Made by a program: the position numbers and the translations under genes. A DNA stretch of 64,000 nucleotides, from assembly GCF_001870465.1 (NCBI RefSeq), contig NZ_MDGK01000017.1, positions 1 through 64,000 of the forward strand. Reading direction: 5' to 3'. Positions 1 to 10,058 of this stretch are shown here, in pieces. How positions within the stretch are numbered: the first letter of the stretch is position 1; each line of letters begins with the position of its first letter. Below the pieces are notes generated by a model. The model ran no database searches and was not told the DNA's origin. It saw only the letters and a program-made list of their open reading frames with translations. Source of the DNA: Pseudomonas extremorientalis (lineage in GTDB: Bacteria; Pseudomonadota; Gammaproteobacteria; Pseudomonadales; Pseudomonadaceae).

Positions 1-16
1 CAAGATTAAATTCCAG

Positions 17-53
17 AACCCCTGATTGCTAACGCAGTCAGGGGTTTTGTTTT
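17..53 (+). terminator. Rho-independent terminator of an upstream gene
   Basis: A 9-bp inverted repeat (AACCCCTGA, 17-25; TCAGGGGTT, 38-46) with a 12-nt loop is followed by a T-rich run. It ends whatever transcript enters from the left. The remaining bases up to 150 form the recC leader. Confidence 0.8.
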
Positions 54-150
54 GGGCGGTCGAAAAGACAGCTAACATCCCAATTCGGCCAACAACTGCC
101 CACAGTGCTAAAGTCCCACCCTCGATTTTGCCTTTCCCAAGGAAGCCGTT

Positions 151-3100
151 ATGCCGGATGCGACGTCCCTCAGTGCTGGATTCATGGTGGTTCACGGCAA
201 CCGCCTGGACGAACTTCGCAGCCTGGTGGTCAGTTGGATGCGCCGGTACCCCTTGGCACCCCTGGAAAACGAAATCGCCCTGGTACAAAGCAACGGTATC
301 GCCCAGTGGCTCAAGTTGGCTCTGGCCGAAGACCCGGAAGACGACGACATGGGCGGTTGCGGCATCGCGGCGGCAATCGACGTGCAGCTCCCTGGCAGTT
401 TCATGTGGCAGCTCTACCGTATGGTTCTGGGCCGTGACGAAATCCCGCCCAAATCCCTGCTCGATAAAGCCCCACTGACCTGGCGCCTGATGCGCCTGCT
501 TCCGGAGCTTATCGATCAGCCGCACTTCGAACCGCTGCAGCGCTTCCTCACCCACGACACCGACTTGCGTAAACGCTACCAACTCGCCGAGCGCCTGGCT
601 GACCTGTTCGACCAATACCAGGTCTACCGTGCCGACTGGCTGGAAGATTGGGCCGCCGGCCGCCACCAATTGCGTAACGGTCGAGGTGAATCCAAACCCC
701 TTAATCCAGCCAACTGCTGGCAAGCCGAACTATGGCGCGCGCTGCTGTTGGATGTTGGTGAAGAAGGCATGGCCAAAAGCCGCGCCGGGGTTCACCAACG
801 TTTTATCGAGCGCATCAATACACTGGAAAAAGCGCCCGAGGGCCTGCCATCCCGCGTCATCGTTTTTGGCATCTCCTCGTTGCCCGCCCAGGCGCTGGAG
901 GCCCTCGCCGGCCTCGCGCGCTTCAGCCAAGTCCTGCTCTGTGTGCACAACCCTTGCCGCCACCATTGGTCCGACATCGTCGCCGACAAAGACCTGCTGC
1001 GTAACGAATACAAGCGGCAGGCGCGTAAAGCGGGCATGCCGGTCACCATCGACCCACAAACCCTGCACCAGCACGCCCACCCGTTACTGGCGGCCTGGGG
1101 CAAGCAAGGTCGTGACTACATCAGCTTGCTGGACAGCTACGACGACCCCAACAGCTACCGCGCCGCTTTCCGCGACGGCCGCATCGACCTGTTCAGCGAC
1201 AGCGAGCCGACAACACTGCTCAATCAACTCCAGGACGATATCCTCGAACTGCGCCCACTCAATGAAACCCGCGAACTATGGCCCGCTGTGGATCTGGAGC
1301 GTGATACCTCAATCCGCTTCCACATCGCCCACAGCGCCCAACGCGAAGTGGAAATCCTCCACGACCAACTGCTCCAACGCTTCAGCGCCGACCCCACGCT
1401 GCGCCCCCGGGATATCATCGTCATGGTCCCTGACGTCGACAGCTACGCGCCGCACATCCGCGCCGTGTTCGGGCAGCTCGAGCGCAATGACCCACGCTTC
1501 ATCCCGTTCACCCTGACCGACCAAGGCCAACGCGGCCGCGACCCTCTGCTGATCGCTGTCGAACACCTGCTGAAACTCCCCGACAGCCGCTTTCCCGTCA
1601 GCGAAATTCTAGACCTGCTTGATGTTCCAGCCTTGCGCGAACGCTTTGCCATCAAGGAGCGCGACCTGCCCACGTTGCACCGCTGGATAGAAGGCGCCGG
1701 CATCCGCTGGGGGCTCAACGCCGAACAACGTGCAGACCTCGGCCTGCCAACCGGGCTGGAACAAAACAGTTGGCGTTTCGGCCTGCGCCGCATGTTGCTC
1801 GGTTACGCCGTAGGTACAGGTGCAGCGTGTGACGGTATCGAGCCCTATGACGAAATCGGTGGACTCGACGCTGTCCTGATCGGCCCCCTGGTCGCCGTGC
1901 TCGACGCACTCAACGATGCGCACCAAGCCCTGTCTCAACCCGCTCCCGCGAAGGAGTGGGGCGAACGCCTGCAACGCTTGATGCAATTGTTTTTCTTGCC
2001 GAGTAGCGAACACGACGACTACCTGCTGGGCCAACTCGAACAACTCAGAGAAGCGTGGCTGGAAACCTGCGAGTCCGTCGGCCTCAACGACGACTTACCC
2101 CTCACCGTAGTCCGTGAAGCCTGGCTAGCGGGTTTGGACCAAGGGCGCCTGTCCCAACGCTTCCTCGCCGGGGCTGTCAATTTCTGCACCCTGATGCCTA
2201 TGCGTGCGATCCCTTTCAAGCTGGTGTGCCTGCTCGGTATGAACGATGGCGACTACCCGCGCGCGCAGCCCCCGTTGGACTTCGACCTGATGGGCAGTGA
2301 CTACCGCCCCGGCGACCGTTCACGCCGCGAAGACGACCGCTACTTGCTGCTCGAGGCGCTGCTTTCAGCCCGCGACCAGCTCTATATCAGTTGGGTCGGC
2401 CGCAGCATCCGCGACAACAGCGATCGCCCGGCCTCGGTGTTAATCGGCCAACTGCGTGACCATCTGGCCAGTGGCTGGCACTGCGCTGACAGTGACGAGC
2501 CGCTGATCGAAGCCATGACCCAGGAGCATCCACTGCAACCGTTCAGCGCTCGCTACTTCCATGAGGGCGACTCGCTGTTCAGCTATGCGCGCGAATGGCA
2601 GTTGCTCCACGAAGCATCCGATACCACTCCGACAGAACACGGCCTGGCGCCCCATCAACAGGACGAGCCCCTGACCCTCGGCCAGCTACAAGACTTCCTG
2701 CGCAACCCCGTCAAACACTTCTTCAGCCAACGCCTGAAAGTATTCTTCGAGGCCGCCGAAGTACCGCTGGCCGACGAAGAACCCTTCGTGCTCGACGCGC
2801 TGCAACGCTACAGCCTGAGCGATAGTCTGCTCAGTGCAGCACTCACCGCGCCCGATCACTTCGACCAGGCGCTGAACGCCCAGGCTTTGCGCCTGCAAAG
2901 CAGTGGCCTGTTGCCGATGGTGGGTTTCGGCGAGTGCCTTCGCAACGAACTGATCGAGCCATTGCCCGATCTGCTGCGACGCTACCAACAATTATTGGCC
3001 CTCTGGCCCACCCCGCACCCCGGCGCCGAACCGATCAGTTTTGAGCATCGCGGCATTCAGTTGGAAGGCTGGATCAGCGGGCTGCATAGACGCAGTGATG

Positions 3101-3603
3101 GTGGGTTGCTCAGCGTCACCACCATCCCCAACAGCATCGGCTCGATCAAGACCCGCAAGTGGCATCGCCTGATTCGACCCTGGGTCAATCACGTGGTTGC
3201 CTGCGCTTGCGGTCTGCCGTTAAGCACCGGCTTGGTGGCCAGTGATGACACCCTGCTGCTGCCACCGCTGGATCAAGCCAATGCCCAGGAAATTCTCTGC
3301 AACTTGCTGCTCGCCTGGCACACCGGGATGAGCAAACCGTTGCCCATCGCCGTCAAGACCGCGTTTGCCTGGCTCGGCCAAACTGACCCGGCCAAGGCCG
3401 AAGCGGCCGCGGGTAAAGCCTACGAGGGTGACGGGCTCAACAACGAAGGCGAGCGCCGCGAAACCCCAGCGCTCACCCGGCAATTCCCGGACTACGCCAC
3501 ACTTATTGCCAGCGAAGAATTCGAAGGTTGGTGCGAAACCCTGTATCGCCCCCTGCTCAACGCCCCCTGGCGATCACTCACAAGCGAGGAGGCCGGCGCA
3601 TGA
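151..3603 (+). CDS. recC: Exodeoxyribonuclease V subunit gamma (RecC)
   Basis: RecC is the subunit of the cytoplasmic RecBCD helicase-nuclease that holds the split DNA strands and recognises Chi in E. coli; its helicase-like domains lack ATPase motifs. The product is 1150 aa, close to the usual 1120-1150 aa. The N-terminus (FMVVHGNRLDELRSLV) and the later stretch KLVCLLGMNDGDYPR are typical of the family, and no Walker A motif is visible. The ATG at 151 has an AAGGAAG ribosome site just upstream. The stop overlaps the recB start, so translation is probably coupled in a recC-recB-recD operon. Identification is secure. Confidence 0.96.
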   Translation: MPDATSLSAGFMVVHGNRLDELRSLVVSWMRRYPLAPLENEIALVQSNGIAQWLKLALAEDPEDDDMGGCGIAAAIDVQLPGSFMWQLYRMVLGRDEIPPKSLLDKAPLTWRLMRLLPELIDQPHFEPLQRFLTHDTDLRKRYQLAERLADLFDQYQVYRADWLEDWAAGRHQLRNGRGESKPLNPANCWQAELWRALLLDVGEEGMAKSRAGVHQRFIERINTLEKAPEGLPSRVIVFGISSLPAQALEALAGLARFSQVLLCVHNPCRHHWSDIVADKDLLRNEYKRQARKAGMPVTIDPQTLHQHAHPLLAAWGKQGRDYISLLDSYDDPNSYRAAFRDGRIDLFSDSEPTTLLNQLQDDILELRPLNETRELWPAVDLERDTSIRFHIAHSAQREVEILHDQLLQRFSADPTLRPRDIIVMVPDVDSYAPHIRAVFGQLERNDPRFIPFTLTDQGQRGRDPLLIAVEHLLKLPDSRFPVSEILDLLDVPALRERFAIKERDLPTLHRWIEGAGIRWGLNAEQRADLGLPTGLEQNSWRFGLRRMLLGYAVGTGAACDGIEPYDEIGGLDAVLIGPLVAVLDALNDAHQALSQPAPAKEWGERLQRLMQLFFLPSSEHDDYLLGQLEQLREAWLETCESVGLNDDLPLTVVREAWLAGLDQGRLSQRFLAGAVNFCTLMPMRAIPFKLVCLLGMNDGDYPRAQPPLDFDLMGSDYRPGDRSRREDDRYLLLEALLSARDQLYISWVGRSIRDNSDRPASVLIGQLRDHLASGWHCADSDEPLIEAMTQEHPLQPFSARYFHEGDSLFSYAREWQLLHEASDTTPTEHGLAPHQQDEPLTLGQLQDFLRNPVKHFFSQRLKVFFEAAEVPLADEEPFVLDALQRYSLSDSLLSAALTAPDHFDQALNAQALRLQSSGLLPMVGFGECLRNELIEPLPDLLRRYQQLLALWPTPHPGAEPISFEHRGIQLEGWISGLHRRSDGGLLSVTTIPNSIGSIKTRKWHRLIRPWVNHVVACACGLPLSTGLVASDDTLLLPPLDQANAQEILCNLLLAWHTGMSKPLPIAVKTAFAWLGQTDPAKAEAAAGKAYEGDGLNNEGERRETPALTRQFPDYATLIASEEFEGWCETLYRPLLNAPWRSLTSEEAGA

Positions 3604-6600
3604 ACCACAAACCCTTGGCCCTGGCCTTCCCGCTCAACGGCAGCCAGCTGATTGAAGCCAGCGCCGGCACCGGCAAAACCTTCACTATCTCCGCCCTTTA
3701 TCTGCGCCTTGTCCTCGGTCACGGTAGTGAAGGGGCTGGCTTTGGCCGCGAACTGCTACCGCCTCAAATCCTGGTGGTGACCTTTACCGACGCCGCCACC
3801 AAAGAGCTGCGTGAACGCATCCGTATCCGTCTGGCCGAAGCCGCACGCTTTTTCCGCACAGAAATTGAACAGCCCGACGCCCTTATCGCTGATCTGCGTG
3901 ACGAATATCCCGTCGACCAATGGCCGGCCTGCGCCAATCGGCTGGACATCGCTGCGCAATGGATGGACGAAGCCGCCGTTTCGACCATCCACAGTTGGTG
4001 CCAGCGCATGCTGCGCGAGCACGCCTTCGACAGTGGCAGTTTGTTCACCCAGACTCTGGAAACCGACCACAGCGATCTGCTCGGCGAGGTGCTGCGCGAC
4101 TACTGGCGGCTGTTCTGCTACCCGATGCATGACGATGCGCTCAACTGGGTGCGCAACAACTGGGTCGGGCCTGCCGCGTTGATGCCGCGAGTCCGTGCGC
4201 TGTTCGGCAGCGAACGGCCCGTCGGAGAGACCCGCGAGCCCGCCGAGCTGATCGACGCCTGCCTCCAAGAACGCCGTGAAGCGCTGATGCAACTCAAGGC
4301 ACCGTGGCAGCAGTGGGCCGCCGAGCTACGTGATATCTGCCTGCAAGCCGTGGCGGCCAAGGCCGTCGATGGCCGCAAGATGCAAGCCCGCTACTTCGAG
4401 CCCTGGTTCGAGAAGATCAGCGCCTGGGCTGTTGACGACACCCTCGAACAACTCGATATCGGCACCGGTTTCACTCGCCTGACACCCGACGGCATGGCCG
4501 AAGCCTGGAAGGGCGAGCCGCCGCAGCATCCGGGTATCGATGCCATGGCCAGCCTCAAGGCTGCCCTGGATGCCTTGCCGACGCCCGACGCCGCCGTGTT
4601 GCAACACGCGGCCGGTTGGGTCGGCAAACGCTTCGAAGAGGAAAAGCGTCGACGCGCCGAAATGGGCTTCGACGACATGCTCATCCGCCTCAATGCCGCC
4701 CTGCAATCCGAGGGAGGCGAGCGTCTGGCGAGCGTGATCCGCGAGCAGTTCCCGGTGGCGTTGATCGACGAGTTCCAGGACACCGACCCGGTGCAATACA
4801 GCATTTTCGACAGCATCTACCGCATTGAAGAAAACCACCTCGACAGCGGCCTGTTCCTGATCGGCGACCCCAAGCAGGCGATCTACGCCTTCCGTGGCGC
4901 CGACATCTACACCTACTTGCGCGCCCGCCAGTCCACCACCGGCCGCCATCACACCCTGGGTACCAACTTCCGCTCCAGCCATGCGATGGTCGAAGCGGTG
5001 AACCATGTGTTCCAGCGTGCGGAAACGGGCCGGGGTGCGTTCCTGTTCCGCGAGCCGGATGGCAAAAACCCCGTACCGTTCCACTCGGTGCTGTCCCAAG
5101 GCCGCAAGGAACACTTGCAGGTCGATGGGCAAACGTTGCCGGCATTGAACCTCTGGCACTTGCCCACCGACCAGCCGATTTCCAACGTGCTGTATCGTCA
5201 GCAGCTGGCGGCGGCCTGTGCCACGCACATTGTTGAATTGCTCAACGGTGGGCAGCAGGGCAGTGCCGGTTTCCTGCAACCGGACGCGAGCTTCAAAGGC
5301 GTGCTGCCGTCAGATATTGCCATTCTGGTGCGCGACGGCAAGGAAGCCCAGGCGGTACGCGCAGAACTGGCCGCCCGTGGTGTGCGCAGCGTTTACCTGT
5401 CCGACAAGGACTCGGTGTTCGCCGCCCAGGAAGCCCACGACCTGCTGGCCTGGCTCAAGGCCTGCGCCGAACCGGACGTGGAGCGCCCTTTGCGTGCCGC
5501 CTTGGCCTGCGTCACCCTGAACCTGTCTTTACCGGAACTGGAGCGTCTGAACCAGGACGAACTCGCGTGGGAAAGCCGCGTCATGCAGTTCCGTGGCTAC
5601 CGCGCAATCTGGCGCACCCAAGGCGTGCTGCCGATGCTGCGGCGCCTGCTGCACGACTTCAAACTGCCGCAAACCCTGATCGCGCGCAGTGATGGCGAGC
5701 GTGTGCTGACCAACCTGCTGCACCTCAGCGAACTGCTGCAACAAGCGGCCTCGGAACTGGACGGCGAACAGGCGCTGATCCGCCACCTGGCCGAACACCT
5801 GGCGCTCTCGGGCCAGGCGGGTGAAGAACAGATCCTGCGCCTGGAAAGTGATGAGCAACTGGTCAAGGTCGTGACCATCCACAAATCCAAAGGCCTGGAA
5901 TACGACCTGGTTTTCCTGCCGTTCATCTGCTCGGCCAAACCGGTGGACGGCAGCCGCTTGCCGCTGCACTACCACGATGAACACGGCAAATCCCAGGTCA
6001 GCCTGCGCCCAACGCCCGAGTTGATCGCCCAGGCCGACAACGAGCGCCTCGCCGAAGACCTGCGCCTGTTCTACGTCGCCCTGACCCGTGCCAAACATGC
6101 GTGTTGGCTGGGCATTGCCGACCTCAAGCGCGGCAACAGCAACAGCTCCGTACTGCACCTTTCGGCACTGGGCTATTTGCTTGGCGCAGGCGCATCGCTG
6201 GGAGAGTCCGCCGGTTTGGCGCGCTGGCTCTTGGACCTTCAAGAAGGTTGCACGGCAATCAACTACGCCCAAGTGCCCGAAGCGCAAGACATCCTCTTCC
6301 ACCCACCGCGCAACCAAGCCACGCTGCGCGCGCCCCTGCTGCCCAAGCGCAAGGCGGCGGAAAACTGGTGGATTGCCTCCTACAGCGCCTTGCGCATCGG
6401 CGACAGCATGAGCGCTGCCACGCTCGAAGCGCCGGAAAGCCCACAGGCCCAAAAGCTGTTCGATGACGAACGCCTCGACCCCGACGCACCCCGCGAAGTG
6501 GCGGCGTCCGGCGGTGACATTCACCGCTTCCCACGTGGGCCCAACCCTGGGACCTTTCTCCACGGGCTGCTGGAGTGGGCCGGGGAGGAGGGCTTCAACG

Positions 6601-7274
6601 TCACACCCGAGGCGATCGAAAAAGCCGTGGGCGCCCGCTGCAATCGGCGCAACTGGGAGGGCTGGATCACCACCCTCGGCAGTTGGCTCGGCCACCTGCT
6701 GCAAACACCATTGCCGGTGGAAAACGGTCACGTTTCCCTCAGCCGGTTGCAGCAGTACCAGATTGAAATGGAGTTCTGGTTCGCCAGCCACAAAGTCGAC
6801 GTACTCGCCCTCGACAAACTGGTGTGCCAATACACCCATAACGGCGTCTCCCGCGTCGCCGCCGAACCGGTGCTGCTCAACGGCATGTTCAAGGGCTTTA
6901 TCGATTTGACCTTCGAACACGACGGACGCTATTACGTCGCCGATTACAAATCCAACTGGCTTGGCCCCGACGATTCGGCCTACACCCCGGACGCCATGGA
7001 ACAGTCGATCCTCGAGCATCGGTACGACCTGCAATACGTACTTTACCTGCTGGCCCTGCACCGCCAACTCAAGGCGCGCCTGCCGGACTACGACTACGAC
7101 CGTCATATCGGCGGTGCGCTGTACATTTTCCTGCGTGGTACGCAGTCCGCGAGCCAGGGGGCGTATTTCACCCGGCCGCCACGAGAGCTGATCGAAGGCC
7201 TGGACCTGCTGTTCCAGGGCAAGCCGATCCCGCCCAGGGTTGAGCCCGCCTGGGAACAAGGAGTGTTGTTATGA
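3600..7274 (+). CDS. recB: Exodeoxyribonuclease V subunit beta (RecB)
   Basis: RecB is the 3'-5' helicase and the nuclease of RecBCD. The 1224-aa product has Walker A ASAGTGKT (20-27), the UvrD-type Walker B region IDEFQDTDPVQYS, TNFRSS, the late helicase motif TIHKSKGLEYD and LTRAKH. The C-terminal nuclease domain keeps its metal-binding residues: D1102 in FIDLTF, and D1115/K1117 in VADYKSNW. The reading frame stays open 72 bases further upstream, but the ATG at 3600 overlaps the recC stop (ATGA) and gives the standard N-terminus MNHKPLALAFPL. It overlaps recD by 4 bp. Confidence 0.97.
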   Translation: MNHKPLALAFPLNGSQLIEASAGTGKTFTISALYLRLVLGHGSEGAGFGRELLPPQILVVTFTDAATKELRERIRIRLAEAARFFRTEIEQPDALIADLRDEYPVDQWPACANRLDIAAQWMDEAAVSTIHSWCQRMLREHAFDSGSLFTQTLETDHSDLLGEVLRDYWRLFCYPMHDDALNWVRNNWVGPAALMPRVRALFGSERPVGETREPAELIDACLQERREALMQLKAPWQQWAAELRDICLQAVAAKAVDGRKMQARYFEPWFEKISAWAVDDTLEQLDIGTGFTRLTPDGMAEAWKGEPPQHPGIDAMASLKAALDALPTPDAAVLQHAAGWVGKRFEEEKRRRAEMGFDDMLIRLNAALQSEGGERLASVIREQFPVALIDEFQDTDPVQYSIFDSIYRIEENHLDSGLFLIGDPKQAIYAFRGADIYTYLRARQSTTGRHHTLGTNFRSSHAMVEAVNHVFQRAETGRGAFLFREPDGKNPVPFHSVLSQGRKEHLQVDGQTLPALNLWHLPTDQPISNVLYRQQLAAACATHIVELLNGGQQGSAGFLQPDASFKGVLPSDIAILVRDGKEAQAVRAELAARGVRSVYLSDKDSVFAAQEAHDLLAWLKACAEPDVERPLRAALACVTLNLSLPELERLNQDELAWESRVMQFRGYRAIWRTQGVLPMLRRLLHDFKLPQTLIARSDGERVLTNLLHLSELLQQAASELDGEQALIRHLAEHLALSGQAGEEQILRLESDEQLVKVVTIHKSKGLEYDLVFLPFICSAKPVDGSRLPLHYHDEHGKSQVSLRPTPELIAQADNERLAEDLRLFYVALTRAKHACWLGIADLKRGNSNSSVLHLSALGYLLGAGASLGESAGLARWLLDLQEGCTAINYAQVPEAQDILFHPPRNQATLRAPLLPKRKAAENWWIASYSALRIGDSMSAATLEAPESPQAQKLFDDERLDPDAPREVAASGGDIHRFPRGPNPGTFLHGLLEWAGEEGFNVTPEAIEKAVGARCNRRNWEGWITTLGSWLGHLLQTPLPVENGHVSLSRLQQYQIEMEFWFASHKVDVLALDKLVCQYTHNGVSRVAAEPVLLNGMFKGFIDLTFEHDGRYYVADYKSNWLGPDDSAYTPDAMEQSILEHRYDLQYVLYLLALHRQLKARLPDYDYDRHIGGALYIFLRGTQSASQGAYFTRPPRELIEGLDLLFQGKPIPPRVEPAWEQGVLL

Positions 7275-9340
7275 GCCTGTCGCCATTACCGCTGGAGGAG
7301 CTGACACCCCTCAGCCGCGCCGCCGACCTGGTGCAATTGCTGGCGCGTTGGGTGGAGCGTGGCTGGTTGCGTGCCCTGGACAAAGCCTTCGTCGGCTTCC
7401 TGCACGAGCTCGATCCACAGGCTGACCCGCTGGTGCTGCTAGCCGCCGCGCTGACCAGCCATCAATTGGGTCATGGTCACGTCTGCCTCGATTTGTTCGA
7501 AACCCTCAAGGCGCCCGATTTCGCCCTGTCACTGCCGCCTGAAGGCGACCTGCAAACTGGTGCCATGCTGCTGCCATCGCAGTTGCTCGACGGCCTCGAC
7601 GGCGCCCACTGGTGCCACGCGCTCGCCGCCAGCCATCTGGTCGCCCTGGCCGTCGATGGCAGCGAGCCCGCCCAAAGCCGTCCGTTGGTCCTATCCGGCA
7701 AACGCCTGTATCTGCGCCGCTACTGGACCTACGAGCGGCGCATCGATACCGCCTTGCGTCTACGGCTCGCCACCCAGGAAAACGTCGCCGCCGATCTGCC
7801 GCAGCGCCTGAGCCGTTTGTTTGACCAACCGCCGCCCGACGGCGTGATCGACTGGCAAAAACTCGCCTGTGCCTTGGCCACTCGCGGCGCATTCAGCATC
7901 GTCACCGGCGGCCCTGGCACTGGCAAGACCACCACTGTGGTGCGCCTGCTCGCGCTGTTGCAGGCGCCCGCCGTGGAAGCCGGCAGTCCGTTGCGCATTC
8001 GCCTGGCCGCACCGACCGGCAAGGCTGCCGCACGCCTCACCGAGTCCATCAGTCAGCAAGTGCTGTCGCTGAAAGTGCCGGACAACGTGAAGGAAAAAAT
8101 CCCGACCCAGGTCACCACTGTCCACCGCCTGCTGGGCAGTCGCCCGGGCACGCGGCACTTCCGGCATCACATTGGCAACCCATTGCCCCTGGATGTGTTG
8201 GTCGTGGACGAAGCCTCGATGATCGACCTGGAAATGATGGCCAACCTGCTCGACGCCTTGCCGCCCCATGCACGCCTGGTGCTGCTGGGCGACAAGGACC
8301 AACTCGCGTCGGTAGAGGCGGGTGCAGTGCTCGGTGACTTGTGTCGCGACGCCGAAGCCGGCTTCTACAGCACCGAGACCCGCCAATGGTTGCAAGCGGT
8401 CAGCGGCGAAGACCTCAGTGCCAGCGGCCTGCAGGAAGACCTCGACGCCAGCCACCCATTGGCCCAACAAGTGGTGATGCTGCGTTACTCGCGGCGTTTC
8501 GGCGAGGGCAGTGGCATCGGCAAACTGGCGCGTTGGGTCAACCAGCAAAATGCCGAAGAGGCGCGCAAGCTGCTGGCGGCGCGCAGTCACGATGATCTGT
8601 TCTGCGTCAGCCTAAAGGGCGAGCACGACCACGCCCTGGAGCGTCTGGTGCTGGACGGGCAGGGTGATGGCGCCCACGGTTATCGCTATTACCTCAACCT
8701 GCTGCACAGCGCCCGCCCGTCACTTGATACCCCGCGGGAAAGCGACGCCTGGACCCACTGGGCGCAACAACTGCTGCAGGCCTTCGATGCGTTCCAACTG
8801 CTCTGCGCGGTACGCAAAGGCCCCTGGGGCGTGGAAGGCCTGAACCTGCGCATCACTGCTGCCCTGCGCAAGGTACGTTTGATCGAAGGCGACGAGCAAT
8901 GGTACGAAGGCCGCCCGGTGCTGATGACCCGCAACGATTACGGTCTTGGCCTGATGAACGGCGATATCGGCATCGCCCTCAAATTGCCCGAAAGCGACGG
9001 CGGCCCCCAGGTGTTGCGCGTGGCCTTCCCGCGCAACGATGGCCAGGGCGGTGTGCGATTTGTGCTGCCTAGCCGTCTGAATGATGTGGAAACTGTTTAC
9101 GCCATGACCGTGCATAAATCCCAGGGCTCCGAGTTCACCCACACCGCATTGATCCTGCCGGATGCGTTGAACCCCGTGCTCACCAAAGAATTGATCTATA
9201 CCGGCATCACGCGGGCCAAGCGCTGGTTCAGCCTGATCGAGCCCCGAGGGGGTGTGTTTGAAGAGGCGGTCAGGCGCAAGGTCAAGCGCTTGAGTGGGCT
9301 GATGCTGGAATTGGGCCACGAACCGGAAAAAACTGACTGA
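7271..9340 (+). CDS. recD: Exodeoxyribonuclease V subunit alpha (RecD)
   Basis: RecD is the fast 5'-3' SF1 helicase of RecBCD. The 689-aa protein carries Walker A GGPGTGKTT (213-221), Walker B VVDEASMID (312-320), a Q/R-rich central part, and the C-terminal motif TVHKSQGSEF followed by ITRAKRW. Length fits Pseudomonas RecD, longer than the 608 aa of E. coli. Its ATG overlaps the recB stop by 4 bp, so the three genes are translationally coupled. A terminator follows at 9396. Confidence 0.96.
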   Translation: MSLSPLPLEELTPLSRAADLVQLLARWVERGWLRALDKAFVGFLHELDPQADPLVLLAAALTSHQLGHGHVCLDLFETLKAPDFALSLPPEGDLQTGAMLLPSQLLDGLDGAHWCHALAASHLVALAVDGSEPAQSRPLVLSGKRLYLRRYWTYERRIDTALRLRLATQENVAADLPQRLSRLFDQPPPDGVIDWQKLACALATRGAFSIVTGGPGTGKTTTVVRLLALLQAPAVEAGSPLRIRLAAPTGKAAARLTESISQQVLSLKVPDNVKEKIPTQVTTVHRLLGSRPGTRHFRHHIGNPLPLDVLVVDEASMIDLEMMANLLDALPPHARLVLLGDKDQLASVEAGAVLGDLCRDAEAGFYSTETRQWLQAVSGEDLSASGLQEDLDASHPLAQQVVMLRYSRRFGEGSGIGKLARWVNQQNAEEARKLLAARSHDDLFCVSLKGEHDHALERLVLDGQGDGAHGYRYYLNLLHSARPSLDTPRESDAWTHWAQQLLQAFDAFQLLCAVRKGPWGVEGLNLRITAALRKVRLIEGDEQWYEGRPVLMTRNDYGLGLMNGDIGIALKLPESDGGPQVLRVAFPRNDGQGGVRFVLPSRLNDVETVYAMTVHKSQGSEFTHTALILPDALNPVLTKELIYTGITRAKRWFSLIEPRGGVFEEAVRRKVKRLSGLMLELGHEPEKTD

Positions 9341-9395
9341 CAGGTCATGCCATTTTTCTGATTCAGTCGACTGATTTTTCTGGAAAAATAGCGGC

Positions 9396-9426
9396 CCCCG
9401 TGAAGACCTACTCTTCGCGGGGTTTT
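9396..9426 (+). terminator. Terminator after recD
   Basis: An 11-bp stem (CCCCGTGAAGA and TCTTCGCGGGG) with a 5-nt loop is followed by TTTT. It separates the recBCD operon from yfiRNB. Confidence 0.8.
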
Positions 9427-9482
9427 GCGCCGCTGTGCTATCGTTGCGGCATCATCTAAAAAACACCTGAGAGAATCGCTGC

Positions 9483-10058
9483 ATGAACGTGGCTGTCTCG
9501 CCCACAGAGCGCAGTTTGAGCTGGAGACGCATGCTGCTGGTGGCGTTGCTGTGCGTACTCGCGCCGCGCGCCTTCGCCCAGGCGCCCGACCCCGCTGATC
9601 TTGCCGCCCAGCGCGCCCAAGCGGTCACTCAGGTGGTACTCGGTATCCTCAGTTATGCGCGCTGGCCGGTCGAGCCTGCGCAATTGCGCCTGTGCGTCGT
9701 CGGCCCGACCCAATACACCGACGACCTGATCAAAGGCACCACCCAGGCCACCGGTCGTCCGGTGGTGGTGCAGCGCCTGCTGGCCAACCATCCCGATATC
9801 GTCAACGCGTGCGATGCGGTGTACATCGGCAAACTGAGTGCCGATGAGCGTAGCCAGTTGTTCACCTCGTTGATCGGTCACCCGGTGCTGAGCATCAGCG
9901 AAGGCGGCGACCAGTGCACCGTGGGCAGCCTGTTCTGCCTGCGGGTGAGTGATGAGCAAGTGTCCTTCGAGGTCAACCTCGACTCCGTGGCGCGCAGCGG
10001 CGTGCGCATTCACCCCAGCGTGCTGCAGTTGTCCCGTCGGCGAGCGCCTGCGCCATGA
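9483..10058 (+). CDS. yfiR: YfiR family periplasmic repressor of YfiN
   Basis: YfiR is a small periplasmic protein that inhibits the diguanylate cyclase YfiN. The 191-aa product has a positively charged start, a hydrophobic signal segment around residues 17-34 ending in FAQA, and a DUF4154/YfiR domain (QVVLGILSYARWP, LRLCVVGPTQYTDDL). Four conserved-type cysteines are visible (LCVV, NACDAV, DQC, LFCLRV); in P. aeruginosa YfiR such cysteines form disulfides needed for redox control. It overlaps yfiN by 4 bp. Confidence 0.92.
   Translation: MNVAVSPTERSLSWRRMLLVALLCVLAPRAFAQAPDPADLAAQRAQAVTQVVLGILSYARWPVEPAQLRLCVVGPTQYTDDLIKGTTQATGRPVVVQRLLANHPDIVNACDAVYIGKLSADERSQLFTSLIGHPVLSISEGGDQCTVGSLFCLRVSDEQVSFEVNLDSVARSGVRIHPSVLQLSRRRAPAP

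Noticed and set aside
17..53. tRNA 3' end
   Set aside because: The hairpin is followed by T-rich sequence and there is no TPsiC arm or CCA; it is a terminator.
5529..7259. 576-codon frame opposite recB
   Set aside because: Antisense to well-supported RecB motifs, no recognisable domain.
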